8,328 nt of DNA from Sulfurimonas sp. (GCA_024762705.1 JANTGW010000035.1:1-8328); one strand, 5' to 3'; shown: positions 1-6,760, counted from the first letter of the stretch. Notes: generated by a model from the letters alone, not told the origin. Numbers and translations: made by a program.

Positions 1-696
1 CATAAAACTTAATGATGCATAGATATCGTAGAGCTGTTTTGTACTGATAGATATATTTTTTACTATTTTTTCATCATAATCTTTTTTGGCCTTGAGTCTT
101 GAAGTACTCATCATGATGGCAGTGATGGGCGTATTGAGTTCATGTGTTGTGTCTTTGACAAAGTCTTCTATCTCCTGCATCTTGTCTTTGAGAGGTTTTA
201 AAAAGATATATGATAAAAATACGGCGATGAGTATGATTAAAAAAGCGGTGATTATAACTGCATAGGCAATTTTATTTTTGATAAGCTGGACATTTTTAAT
301 GCATTCACTGCTTTGGACGACTATGTATTGGACATTCAAGTGTCCGGCTGTTCTTTGTGTGACCAAGGTGAATACATCATCTTTCATGTAAAAGTCTTTT
401 GAAAAGTCTACATCCTGAATCGTTCTTCCGTAAAGCAGGTGTTTATCTGCATCAAACAAGGCAACAGCCTCTTGCCTAAAATCATCAAGCTGAAGTTTTG
501 TATGTTCCATATGTGCCTGAATGACCTTTGCGCTTACAATGTCGGCTATATGATTCATCTTGTAAAAATTGGCACTTTTCTCCATAGCGACTTGCGAGGT
601 ATAAAACCAATAGGCAGCCAAAGACAAAAACATAAATGAGCTTACAAGATAAAGTGCAAGAAAAGAGTAAAATGATTTTTTGGTGATTTTATTCAT
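1..696 (-). CDS. Sensor histidine kinase, N-terminal 232 residues (partial)
   Basis: Membrane sensor kinase that should autophosphorylate and pass phosphate to the response regulator encoded just upstream. I translated it directly; the frame stays open from ATG at 696 to base 1. Residues about 9-31 form a first membrane helix and about 143-166 a second, enclosing a roughly 110-residue extracytoplasmic sensor region with no family I recognise. The H-box reads KDTTHELNTPITAI, with the phosphoacceptor His at 185, followed by the start of the dimerisation helices. Only about 19 residues separate the second helix from the His, so there is no room for a HAMP domain. The ATP-binding half (N, G1, F and G2 boxes) lies beyond the window edge. 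The start is well supported: it overlaps the regulator stop (ATGAATAA) and has an AAGG 8 bases upstream. The sensed signal cannot be told from sequence. Confidence 0.93.
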   Translation of the reverse strand, partial: MNKITKKSFYSFLALYLVSSFMFLSLAAYWFYTSQVAMEKSANFYKMNHIADIVSAKVIQAHMEHTKLQLDDFRQEAVALFDADKHLLYGRTIQDVDFSKDFYMKDDVFTLVTQRTAGHLNVQYIVVQSSECIKNVQLIKNKIAYAVIITAFLIILIAVFLSYIFLKPLKDKMQEIEDFVKDTTHELNTPITAIMMSTSRLKAKKDYDEKIVKNISISTKQLYDIYASLSFM

Positions 697-1342
697 AGAT
701 GTAGCCTTCGCCACGGATAGTTTTGATTTTCTCTTTTCCTATGATTTCTCTGAGAGTTCTTATGTGTGAGCGCAAAGTGGCATCACTCGGCAGGGAGTCA
801 AAATCCCAGATGTTTTGCATTAGCTCTTCAGCGCTGATAAGGCGAGATCTGTTTTTTAAAAAATAAGACAATATCAAGGTGTCTTTAGCAGTAAGAGAGA
901 CTTGTGTATTGTTTACATGTAATGTTTTTGTCAATGGAAAAAATCTAATGTCTTCTTCTATGACAATTGACTCATCACTTTGTATATGAAAAAGTTTTTT
1001 TATGCTTTGTATGCGTACATACAGTTCTTCAAGCTCAAAAGGTTTTTTGATGTAGTCATGTGCACCGGCGTCAAAAGCATGTTTGAGATGCTGAGTATCT
1101 CTGTAAGCCGTTATAAAAATAGTAGGAGTGTTGTTGCTGAAATCTCTGAGCTCTTTGAGCAGTTCTACACCGTTTTTCCCCATTACATTGATGTCGAAGA
1201 TAAATAAATCATAATTTGATTTGTCCAGCCATGCATACACTTCTTTGGAATCATAGGCATAATCTACATGCCACTCTTCGCGTAAAAAGTCTAGCAAGAT
1301 ATCTGATAAGACCGGGTCATCTTCCATTAAAAGTATGTTCAT
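689..1342 (-). CDS. OmpR/PhoB-family response regulator
   Basis: DNA-binding response regulator of 217 residues, the usual length for the family. The receiver domain spans about 1-115, with acidic pocket D8/D9, phosphoacceptor D50, switch residue T78 and conserved K100 before Pro-Phe. The winged-helix DNA-binding domain spans about 125-216; it contains the LTAKDTLILSYF helix, the recognition region ATLRSHIRTLREIIG, and a wing ending RGEGYIYE. After D50 the loop reads INVMGKNG, where most relatives have Met-Pro, so the usual Pro is Gly. It is followed by its kinase with an 8-base overlap, the classic arrangement of a cognate pair. It probably activates or represses transcription when phosphorylated. 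Target genes are unknown; the divergent methyltransferase promoter is the nearest candidate but no operator repeat is evident. Confidence 0.96.
   Translation of the reverse strand: MNILLMEDDPVLSDILLDFLREEWHVDYAYDSKEVYAWLDKSNYDLFIFDINVMGKNGVELLKELRDFSNNTPTIFITAYRDTQHLKHAFDAGAHDYIKKPFELEELYVRIQSIKKLFHIQSDESIVIEEDIRFFPLTKTLHVNNTQVSLTAKDTLILSYFLKNRSRLISAEELMQNIWDFDSLPSDATLRSHIRTLREIIGKEKIKTIRGEGYIYE
705..708 (-). promoter_or_regulatory. Shine-Dalgarno-like site for the histidine kinase
   Basis: On the minus strand AAGG lies 8 bases before the kinase ATG, inside the last codons of the response regulator. It supports the ATG at 696 and suggests that ribosomes finishing the regulator can reinitiate on the kinase. 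Confidence 0.5.
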
Positions 1343-1368
1343 AAGTTATTTTATCCTAAAATTATGAA
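1343..1368. promoter_or_regulatory. 26-base divergent intergenic region
   Basis: This AT-rich gap is the only space between the response regulator (leftward) and the methyltransferase (rightward). On the minus strand TCCT/AGGA at 1354-1357 is a possible ribosome-binding site 11 bases from the regulator ATG, a slightly long spacing, and CATAAT (1361-1366) is a possible -10 for it. On the plus strand TATCCT (1352-1357) and TAAAAT (1357-1362) are weak -10 candidates, which would leave the methyltransferase mRNA with almost no leader. Promoter elements for both genes must partly lie inside the opposite coding sequence. The individual boxes are uncertain. Confidence 0.35.
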
Positions 1369-2145
1369 ATGATTACAAAAATTAATAATATTGATGCCGA
1401 TGAACTACAGGTATATAAAGAATTGCGAGACAATGCTTTTAGAAGTGACAGAAGTTTTATAGCTGACAGCCCCAAAGTAGTGAACCTTTTACTGCAAAGT
1501 GATATACAGATAAAAAGCATCTTAGCGACTCAAGAGTATTATGATGAGTTTATGCCGTTGGTAAAGGCGAAAAACATTTCTAAAATGTACCTGACAAGTA
1601 AAGAAGAAATGGGCAAAATTGTCGGGCACAAAATACATCATAACTGTATGGCACACGGTATACGTCCCGATGACATAGAACTTGGGAGCGCAGGCGATAA
1701 AATTATAATGCTTGACAACATTACTTCAAGTGAAAATGTCGGTTCCATTGCAAGAAGTATGGCTGCTTTGGGAGTAGGTACTTACTTCTTGCCAAAATCT
1801 TCTCCCCATCCTTTTAACAGACGTGCTCTACGTGTTTCCATGGGTTATGCTCATAAACTGAAGAGTTATGTTTATGATGATATTGTACAAACTATTCATG
1901 CCTTAAAAGAGAAAGGTTACAGAGTTTACGCTGCAGAAGTGACCCCTGATGCTACACCTTTGTCCTCTTTACATGTAAGCAGTAAGTGGGTTCTTATCAT
2001 GGGACATGAGGGTAAGGGTATAGCGCAGAATGTTTTGGATGAATGCGATGAAGTTATAAGCATTGAGATGGAAGAAGACATTAAAAGTTTCAACGTCGGT
2101 GTGGCAGCTTCGATCATGATGTACACATTTGGGCAGATTAAGTGA
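1369..2145 (+). CDS. SpoU/TrmH-family (SPOUT) RNA methyltransferase
   Basis: Predicted S-adenosylmethionine-dependent 2'-O-ribose methyltransferase of rRNA or tRNA, 258 residues. The N-terminal part (about 1-105) looks like the substrate-binding extension seen in RlmB/TsnR-like members. The C-terminal trefoil-knot domain carries the three SpoU motifs: motif 1 at 117-135 (SSENVGSIARSMAALG, with Asn123 and the catalytic-type Arg129), motif 2 at 208-218 (VLIMGHEGKGI) and motif 3 at 230-250 (ending SFNVGVAASIM). These are slightly divergent from the common versions (SEN for DPxN, GHEG for GSEG, Phe for Leu before Asn). The start is ATG at 1369, because the nearby ATG at 1364 hits a stop at once; no convincing Shine-Dalgarno is visible. 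The exact target nucleotide cannot be assigned, so no gene symbol is given. The nearby dbpA makes rRNA a reasonable but unproven substrate. Confidence 0.93.
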   Translation: MITKINNIDADELQVYKELRDNAFRSDRSFIADSPKVVNLLLQSDIQIKSILATQEYYDEFMPLVKAKNISKMYLTSKEEMGKIVGHKIHHNCMAHGIRPDDIELGSAGDKIIMLDNITSSENVGSIARSMAALGVGTYFLPKSSPHPFNRRALRVSMGYAHKLKSYVYDDIVQTIHALKEKGYRVYAAEVTPDATPLSSLHVSSKWVLIMGHEGKGIAQNVLDECDEVISIEMEEDIKSFNVGVAASIMMYTFGQIK

Positions 2146-2161
2146 GTTGCACTTTAGTTTA

Positions 2162-2170
2162 TGGTACAAT
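2162..2170 (+). promoter_or_regulatory. Extended -10 promoter for the EAL/HDOD gene
   Basis: TGGTACAAT is an extended -10 element (TG, one base, then five of six matches to TATAAT). It sits 16 bases after the methyltransferase stop. Transcription would begin near 2177, giving a leader of about 25 bases with the AGGA site before the ATG at 2202. No -35 box is evident, as is common in Campylobacterota. Confidence 0.5.
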
Positions 2171-2191
2171 TGAAGTACAGTTAAAATATAC

Positions 2192-2195
2192 AGGA
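2192..2195 (+). promoter_or_regulatory. Ribosome-binding site deciding the EAL/HDOD start
   Basis: AGGA lies 6 bases before the ATG at 2202. It argues for that start over the in-frame GTG at 2142, which overlaps the methyltransferase stop and would add 20 residues with no family resemblance. Confidence 0.7.
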
Positions 2196-2201
2196 AATAA
2201 C

Positions 2202-3452
2202 ATGGGCAGTGTTTATTTGGCAAGACAACCTATCTTAAACAGTAACGAAGAGATATGCTATTATGAAATTCTATATAGAGATGCGCATATGCAAAGCAAT
2301 GTACAAAGCAATATGGCTGCAAGCGCTTCTGTCATAACAAATATAATGAACAAATTTGGAACAAAAGCTCTGCTCGGAGATAAAAAAGCATTTATAAAAG
2401 TAGATGAAAAGTTCCTGCTTAAAGATATCGTTTTTACGATTCCAAAAGATTTTTTTATATTTTCTCTTTTTGCAGAGATAGAGCTTGATGAAAAAGTTAT
2501 TCACAGAGCGGATGAACTTCATAAAAATGGTTACGAGCTAGCCATTAACGACACTGCGCTCAATGATGAATTTATGCAAAAATATAGAGTTATCTTTGAG
2601 AAACTGTCTTTTGTCAAAGTTAATTTTGATGTACTTGAGTCTTACAACATTGCCGACTTGATAGCTGAGTTACATGCAAACAACATTAAAGTAGTCGCAA
2701 CAAAAATAGAAGATATACAAACCTATGAACTGGCAAAAAGTGTAGGCTGTGATTATTTTGAAGGGTATTACTTTGCCAAGCCTGTGATATTGGAAAATGC
2801 AAGTTGTGAACCGTTTCAGTTAAATGTCATGAAGCTTTATAACCTTTTGATGGAAGATGTCAATATAGACGAGATCACATCCGAATTTGAAAAAAATCCA
2901 GAGATTTCAGTACAACTGTTGCAATTCATGAATTCAGCTGCCTTTCACTTTAGAAAAAAAATATCTTCACTACATCATGTCTTGACACTTATGGGAAGAA
3001 TTCCTGTGGGAAGATGGTTGATGCTTTTGATCTATTCCAAATCAGTTTCCAAAGTGCAAAAACACTCTCCTTTGATGTTGATGGTAATTAACCGAACATT
3101 TTTAATGCAGGAGATTCTAAAGAAAGTTGAACCAAAAGCAGGGAGCAATATGCTCGGTGAGGCCTATATGGTAGGGGTTTTGTCTTTAATGGATACGCTT
3201 TTTAGTATGGAGATGAATGAGGTACTAGAGGGAATTCATGTATCTGACTCTGTAAAAGAGGCTGTTTTGGATGATAAAGGTCTTTTTGGCGAAATATATA
3301 GGGTTGTACGGGCAACAGAAGCTTTTGATATAGATGGTATGATAGCATTTGAACGCAGTCACAATCTTGAAAAAGGCACTGTTAAGGAGCTTGTAATGAA
3401 AGGCATAGAACATGTCGGCGAATTTGAAAATCCACAGGAGAATGCTTCTTAA
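2202..3452 (+). CDS. EAL-like/HDOD domain signalling protein (YuxH type)
   Basis: Cytoplasmic signalling protein of 416 residues with a degenerate EAL domain (about 3-195) followed by an HDOD domain (about 205-400), the architecture of the YuxH/COG3434 group. The opening LARQPILNSNEEICYYEILY is typical. EAL landmarks are altered: EAL reads EIL (22-24), the DDFG loop reads NDTA (116-119), and the late QGY reads EGY (187-189). The IKxD-like (137-143) and final xxKP (190-194) segments remain. These changes suggest that it does not hydrolyse c-di-GMP; it may still bind it or serve as a protein-interaction module. The HDOD part shows a KNPEIS segment and the characteristic FMNSAAF motif (242-248). 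HDOD proteins are linked to regulation of cell-cycle, motility and stress signalling, but the partner here is unknown. It lies 56 bases after the methyltransferase and 33 before dbpA. Confidence 0.92.
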   Translation: MGSVYLARQPILNSNEEICYYEILYRDAHMQSNVQSNMAASASVITNIMNKFGTKALLGDKKAFIKVDEKFLLKDIVFTIPKDFFIFSLFAEIELDEKVIHRADELHKNGYELAINDTALNDEFMQKYRVIFEKLSFVKVNFDVLESYNIADLIAELHANNIKVVATKIEDIQTYELAKSVGCDYFEGYYFAKPVILENASCEPFQLNVMKLYNLLMEDVNIDEITSEFEKNPEISVQLLQFMNSAAFHFRKKISSLHHVLTLMGRIPVGRWLMLLIYSKSVSKVQKHSPLMLMVINRTFLMQEILKKVEPKAGSNMLGEAYMVGVLSLMDTLFSMEMNEVLEGIHVSDSVKEAVLDDKGLFGEIYRVVRATEAFDIDGMIAFERSHNLEKGTVKELVMKGIEHVGEFENPQENAS

Positions 3453-3456
3453 GAGA

Positions 3457-3465
3457 TGTTATAAT
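3457..3465 (+). promoter_or_regulatory. Consensus extended -10 promoter for dbpA
   Basis: TGTTATAAT is a perfect extended -10 element (TG, one base, TATAAT), starting 5 bases after the EAL/HDOD stop codon. The predicted transcription start near 3472 leaves a leader of about 14 bases before the dbpA ATG. It suggests that dbpA can be transcribed on its own even if read-through from upstream also occurs. No -35 box is visible. Confidence 0.65.
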
Positions 3466-3485
3466 TTCAAAAAAGAAATGAATTT

Positions 3486-4844
3486 ATGAACTTCTCAAAA
3501 CTCCCTCTTACAAAAGAAATGCTCCAAACCATTGACTCTCTCGGCTACAAAAAGATGACACCTGTTCAGGCGGAATCTTTACCTGCCATACTTGAGGGAC
3601 GTGACGTTACCGCGCAGGCAAAGACAGGCAGTGGAAAAACAGCCGCTTTTGGTATAGGCCTGCTGCATCACCTTGATGTGAAAAAGTTTCGTGTTCAGTC
3701 TTTGGTGTTGTGTCCGACGCGTGAACTTGCCGACCAGGTGGCAAAAGAGCTGCGCCGTCTTGCACGGTTTCAGCATAATATTAAAATACTGATGCTTACA
3801 GGGGGAGAATCATTTGGCAAACAGCTTGGCTCACTTGCACATCAGGCGCATATCATCGTAGGCACACCCGGGCGTATTTTAAAGCATCTCAATAAAGAGA
3901 GTCTGGAGTTGTCAAACCTCAAGACATTGGTGTTTGATGAGGCAGACAGAATGCTGGATATGGGCTTTATAGAAGAGATAGAATCTGTGCTTGCTTTTGT
4001 ACCTAAAGAGCGTCAAACACTGCTTTTTTCGGCTACTTTTGATGACGAAATTTTACAAATAAGTCAAAGAATTCAAAACAATGCGTTACATGTAAAGACG
4101 ACCGAGCAGGAAGTGCAAAATAAAATTGTTCAGGAATTTTATGAAACGAATGATAAAGTAGGCACACTCATAAAAATTCTTGCAAACTACAAACCTGAAA
4201 ATGTTATCGTATTTACCAATACCAAGCTAGAAGCCAAAGAACTGGCAGAAGCTTTGGTACAAAATAAAATAGATGCTTTGGCTATTCATGGAGATTTGGA
4301 GCAGTATGAGCGCAATGACGTGCTGGTACAGTTTGCTAACAAATCCTGTCCTGTTTTGGTGGCAACAGATGTTGCAGCGCGCGGACTTGATATAAAAGAG
4401 TTGAGTATGGTAGTCAATTACGACCTGCCGCACACAATGGAGACATATATACACCGCATAGGACGAACGGGGCGAGCTGGGGCAGAAGGCATTGCCATTA
4501 CACTCTACAATGACAGAGAAGCTGAGAAGGTCGAAGAGTATAAAGAAGATGCAAGCCGCAACTTTTTAGACGCCGCAACTTTGAAAAAAGAGCAGGGTTT
4601 TGAGATGAAACCGCAGTTCGTGACACTTGTCATCGAGGGTGGGAAAAAAGATAAAATCAGAGCCGGTGATATACTTGGAGCTTTGACAGGTGATGCAGGA
4701 CTCCCAGGCTCAAGCATAGGAAAAATAGATATATACGACAGACAAAGTTATGTTGCAATAGAGAATGCTCTGATTGATGAAGCCTACAAAAAACTCAAAA
4801 ACGGTAAAATAAAAAATAAAAAATTCAGCGTTTGGATACTTTAA
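3486..4844 (+). CDS. dbpA: ATP-dependent RNA helicase DbpA
   Basis: DEAD-box helicase of 452 residues with the DbpA-type C-terminal RNA-binding domain. All core motifs are intact: Q-motif region (Phe3, Gln28), motif I AKTGSGKT (45-52), PTRELA (77-82), TPGR (127-130), DEAD (151-154), SAT (182-184), FTNT (243-246), ATDVAARGLD (293-302) and HRIGRTGR (323-330). Residues about 377-450 match the DbpA RRM-like domain, with the telltale GGKKDKIRAGDILGALTGD stretch (385-403) and IGKIDIYDRQSYVAIE (411-426). In E. coli this domain targets hairpin 92 of 23S rRNA and the enzyme assists late assembly of the large ribosomal subunit; the same role is expected here. The ATG at 3486 begins the usual N-terminus; its ribosome-binding site is weak. 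It has its own extended -10 just upstream. The 3' end is very A-rich (Lys-rich tail). Its stop overlaps the convergent ABC-F stop. Confidence 0.96.
   Translation: MNFSKLPLTKEMLQTIDSLGYKKMTPVQAESLPAILEGRDVTAQAKTGSGKTAAFGIGLLHHLDVKKFRVQSLVLCPTRELADQVAKELRRLARFQHNIKILMLTGGESFGKQLGSLAHQAHIIVGTPGRILKHLNKESLELSNLKTLVFDEADRMLDMGFIEEIESVLAFVPKERQTLLFSATFDDEILQISQRIQNNALHVKTTEQEVQNKIVQEFYETNDKVGTLIKILANYKPENVIVFTNTKLEAKELAEALVQNKIDALAIHGDLEQYERNDVLVQFANKSCPVLVATDVAARGLDIKELSMVVNYDLPHTMETYIHRIGRTGRAGAEGIAITLYNDREAEKVEEYKEDASRNFLDAATLKKEQGFEMKPQFVTLVIEGGKKDKIRAGDILGALTGDAGLPGSSIGKIDIYDRQSYVAIENALIDEAYKKLKNGKIKNKKFSVWIL
4841..4844. other. Overlapping stop codons of convergent genes
   Basis: The four bases TTAA hold both stop codons: TAA of dbpA on the plus strand (4842-4844) and TAA of the ABC-F gene on the minus strand (4843-4841). 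There is no intergenic space and no U-tract hairpin. An adjacent 8-base palindrome AAGCGCTT (4844-4851) is too short to call a terminator, so transcripts from both sides probably run into the opposite gene. Confidence 0.9.
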
Positions 4845-6718
4845 AGCGCTTGAATCTTTTCTTCATACGTATCAGTGATCTCATCAAGCGCTGTTTGTTG
4901 CACTTCTAGCTCTTCGAACATCTCTTCGACCTGATTTTCCATATCTGAAACTGTTTTTGAGAGTTCCATCAAAGTAGCACTGTCTCCAGCATTGGAAGCT
5001 TCTATCAACTCTTCGTGTTTGAGTGAGAGTGCGTTTTCAAGCTCCATGATCTTCTCTTCAAGGTTGTCGACTTTTTTCTTCAGAGGTGAAGCGAGCTTGT
5101 TACGTTCACGGACTAGTTCCGCGCGGAGTTTTTTGTTCTCTTTATGGTTTGATTTAGGTGCTTCTCTTGTATTTTGCCTTTGTTCTTCTTCACCACCCAG
5201 GTGGTCTTTCTCTCTGGCTTTGCCAGATTCACCTTGATCATCCCAACCGATTTTTTCCAAAAAGTCATCATAGGTCCCGTCAAAATACTCAGCCCCTTCT
5301 TTTGCAAAGATGATAAGCCGATCGCAAACACGACGCAGCAGTTCTTCGGAGTGAGTAACGATGATACTGGAGCCTTTGAAGTTGTTGATGGCATTTGTGA
5401 GCGCTTCTATACTTTGCATATCGAGGTGGTTGGTCGGTTCATCCAAAAGGAGCAGATTGACATCTTTTGCGATGATCTGACCAAGCATAACACGGCTTTT
5501 TTCACCACCTGAGAGCAGGGAGATCTTTTTTTCGGCTCTTTCGCCGCTGAACATCATCGCTCCGCAGATACTACGAACATTTGCTTCACTGAGTTTTGCA
5601 TTGGCATTGTATATCTCATCCATTATGGTGTTATCCGGACTGAGATGCGCAATATTTGTCTGTCCAAAATGTGCCGCCTCTGTTGCCGCATTAAAGTTTA
5701 CTTCTCCGCTGTCTGGTTTGAGTTCACCGGCTATGACATTTAAAAGGGTTGACTTTCCTTTCCCGTTCTTTCCGATGATACCGAGTGTCTCTCCTTTTGC
5801 CAAAGTAAATGAGATGTTTTGAAAAAGAGGTGCCTGCGGATCGTAGCCAAAGCTGACATTTTTGACATCAAGAAGCACTTTTGCAGGTGTCTCTTTATAG
5901 TTGAAGTTAAATGCAAGAGAGGCATCTTGGCCAAGGTCTTCAAGCCTATCCATCTTCTCAAGCTGCTTTACTTTTGACTGTGCAAGTGCAGCAGTAGAAG
6001 CGCGAGCTTTGTTTTTGGCTATAAACTCTTCTAACTCTTTTACTTTTCTGTCTTGGGAGAGTTTTTGTTTTTGGTGGAGTTCATCATCTGCAGCAAGCTG
6101 GGCATAAAATTTATGCGTATTGCCCTCGACCATTTTTATGTTCTTTCGTACTATCCCGGCTGCATGTGTACAGACAGCGTCCATAAAGTTTCTATCATGC
6201 GTGATAAGAATGACCTCTCCATCAAAATTTCTTAAAAATGTCTGCAGCCATCGAAGCGAGACAATATCAAGATAGTTGGTCGGCTCATCAAGCAGCAAGA
6301 GATTTGGTTCGGTCACTAACAGCTTTGCAAGATTGATGCGTATTTGATACCCGCCTGAAAAAGAGAGCGGGTCTTTTTCAAGGTCGTCTGCACTGAAACC
6401 AAGCCCGAAAAGAATCTTCTCAACCCGGTATGTGTCATACTGCATCTCTTCACTCAGTGCAAGGGCGGCTTCTTCTTTGAGTGTTTTTTCACTAAAACTT
6501 AAATGCTGTTTGAGCGTGCCGATACGGTAATTTTTAGGGATGGCGACTTCCCCATCATCAGCATGTTCTTCACCGGTGATGATTTTAAAAAGTGTCGATT
6601 TTCCGCTTCCGTTTCTTCCGACAAGTCCGAGACGGTTGCCGGAATTGAGCTTAAGGCTGAGGTTGGAAAAAAGTTCTTGTGATGTAAAAGACTTTGCAAT
6701 ATTTGTTAGTTGAATCAT
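4841..6718 (-). CDS. ABC-F family ATPase (YheS/Uup-like)
   Basis: Soluble ABC-F protein of 625 residues with two nucleotide-binding domains and no membrane segment. Members act on the ribosome, commonly at the E site, to relieve stalling or modulate early elongation; some confer antibiotic resistance. Domain 1 has Walker A GRNGSGKST (34-42), signature FSGGYQIR (120-127), Walker B LLLLDEPTNYLD (140-151) and switch His174. The linker between domains (about 204-275, charged helices, including the KARASTAALAQSKVKQLEKM segment) is the P-site tRNA-interacting region. Domain 2 has GKNGKGKST (316-324), LSGGEKSR (402-409), LLLLDEPTNHLD (422-433) and His456. A hydrophilic stretch (about 493-525) leads to a long C-terminal coiled coil (about 527-623), as in YheS/Uup-like proteins. 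I chose ATG at 6718 (MIQLTNIAKSF), which fits the family; an upstream in-frame GTG at 6751 adds 11 atypical residues. Both ATPase sites look active. The subfamily is uncertain. Confidence 0.95.
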   Translation of the reverse strand: MIQLTNIAKSFTSQELFSNLSLKLNSGNRLGLVGRNGSGKSTLFKIITGEEHADDGEVAIPKNYRIGTLKQHLSFSEKTLKEEAALALSEEMQYDTYRVEKILFGLGFSADDLEKDPLSFSGGYQIRINLAKLLVTEPNLLLLDEPTNYLDIVSLRWLQTFLRNFDGEVILITHDRNFMDAVCTHAAGIVRKNIKMVEGNTHKFYAQLAADDELHQKQKLSQDRKVKELEEFIAKNKARASTAALAQSKVKQLEKMDRLEDLGQDASLAFNFNYKETPAKVLLDVKNVSFGYDPQAPLFQNISFTLAKGETLGIIGKNGKGKSTLLNVIAGELKPDSGEVNFNAATEAAHFGQTNIAHLSPDNTIMDEIYNANAKLSEANVRSICGAMMFSGERAEKKISLLSGGEKSRVMLGQIIAKDVNLLLLDEPTNHLDMQSIEALTNAINNFKGSSIIVTHSEELLRRVCDRLIIFAKEGAEYFDGTYDDFLEKIGWDDQGESGKAREKDHLGGEEEQRQNTREAPKSNHKENKKLRAELVRERNKLASPLKKKVDNLEEKIMELENALSLKHEELIEASNAGDSATLMELSKTVSDMENQVEEMFEELEVQQTALDEITDTYEEKIQAL

Positions 6719-6726
6719 GAATGCAA

Positions 6727-6734
6727 GTGTACAC
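6727..6734. repeat. Short palindrome GTGTACAC in the ABC-F leader
   Basis: A perfect 8-base palindrome, 9 bases before the ABC-F start and downstream of its predicted -10 box. It could be an operator half-site pair, but perfect 8-mers occur by chance and no second copy is seen in the intergenic region. Confidence 0.2.
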
Positions 6735-6760
6735 AAAATCACTTTAAGCACTATTTATCT

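Noticed and set aside
439..639. 66-residue plus-strand frame in the kinase gene
   Set aside because: It is antisense to the kinase sensor region and shows no start signal or domain.
2142..2201. In-frame GTG start for the EAL/HDOD protein overlapping the methyltransferase stop, adding 20 residues
   Set aside because: The ATG at 2202 has an AGGA at good spacing, and the family's typical N-terminus begins just there; the added residues lie over a likely promoter.
4790..4826. A-rich runs at the end of dbpA as a possible programmed frameshift site
   Set aside because: The zero frame already encodes the complete conserved DbpA C-terminus, so no frameshift is needed.
5190..5210. Inverted repeat ACCACC/GGTGGT with a 2-base loop, a possible hairpin
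   Set aside because: It is inside the ABC-F coding sequence, the loop is too short for a stable hairpin and no U-tract follows, so it is not a terminator.
5174..5512. 112-residue open frame on the plus strand, antisense to the ABC-F gene
   Set aside because: It lies fully inside a strongly conserved coding region, has no recognisable domain or ribosome-binding site, and is best explained as a shadow frame.
6719..6751. Upstream GTG start for the ABC-F protein, adding 11 residues
   Set aside because: The predicted transcription start lies almost on this GTG, leaving no leader, and ABC-F proteins typically start like the MIQLTNIAKSF at 6718.
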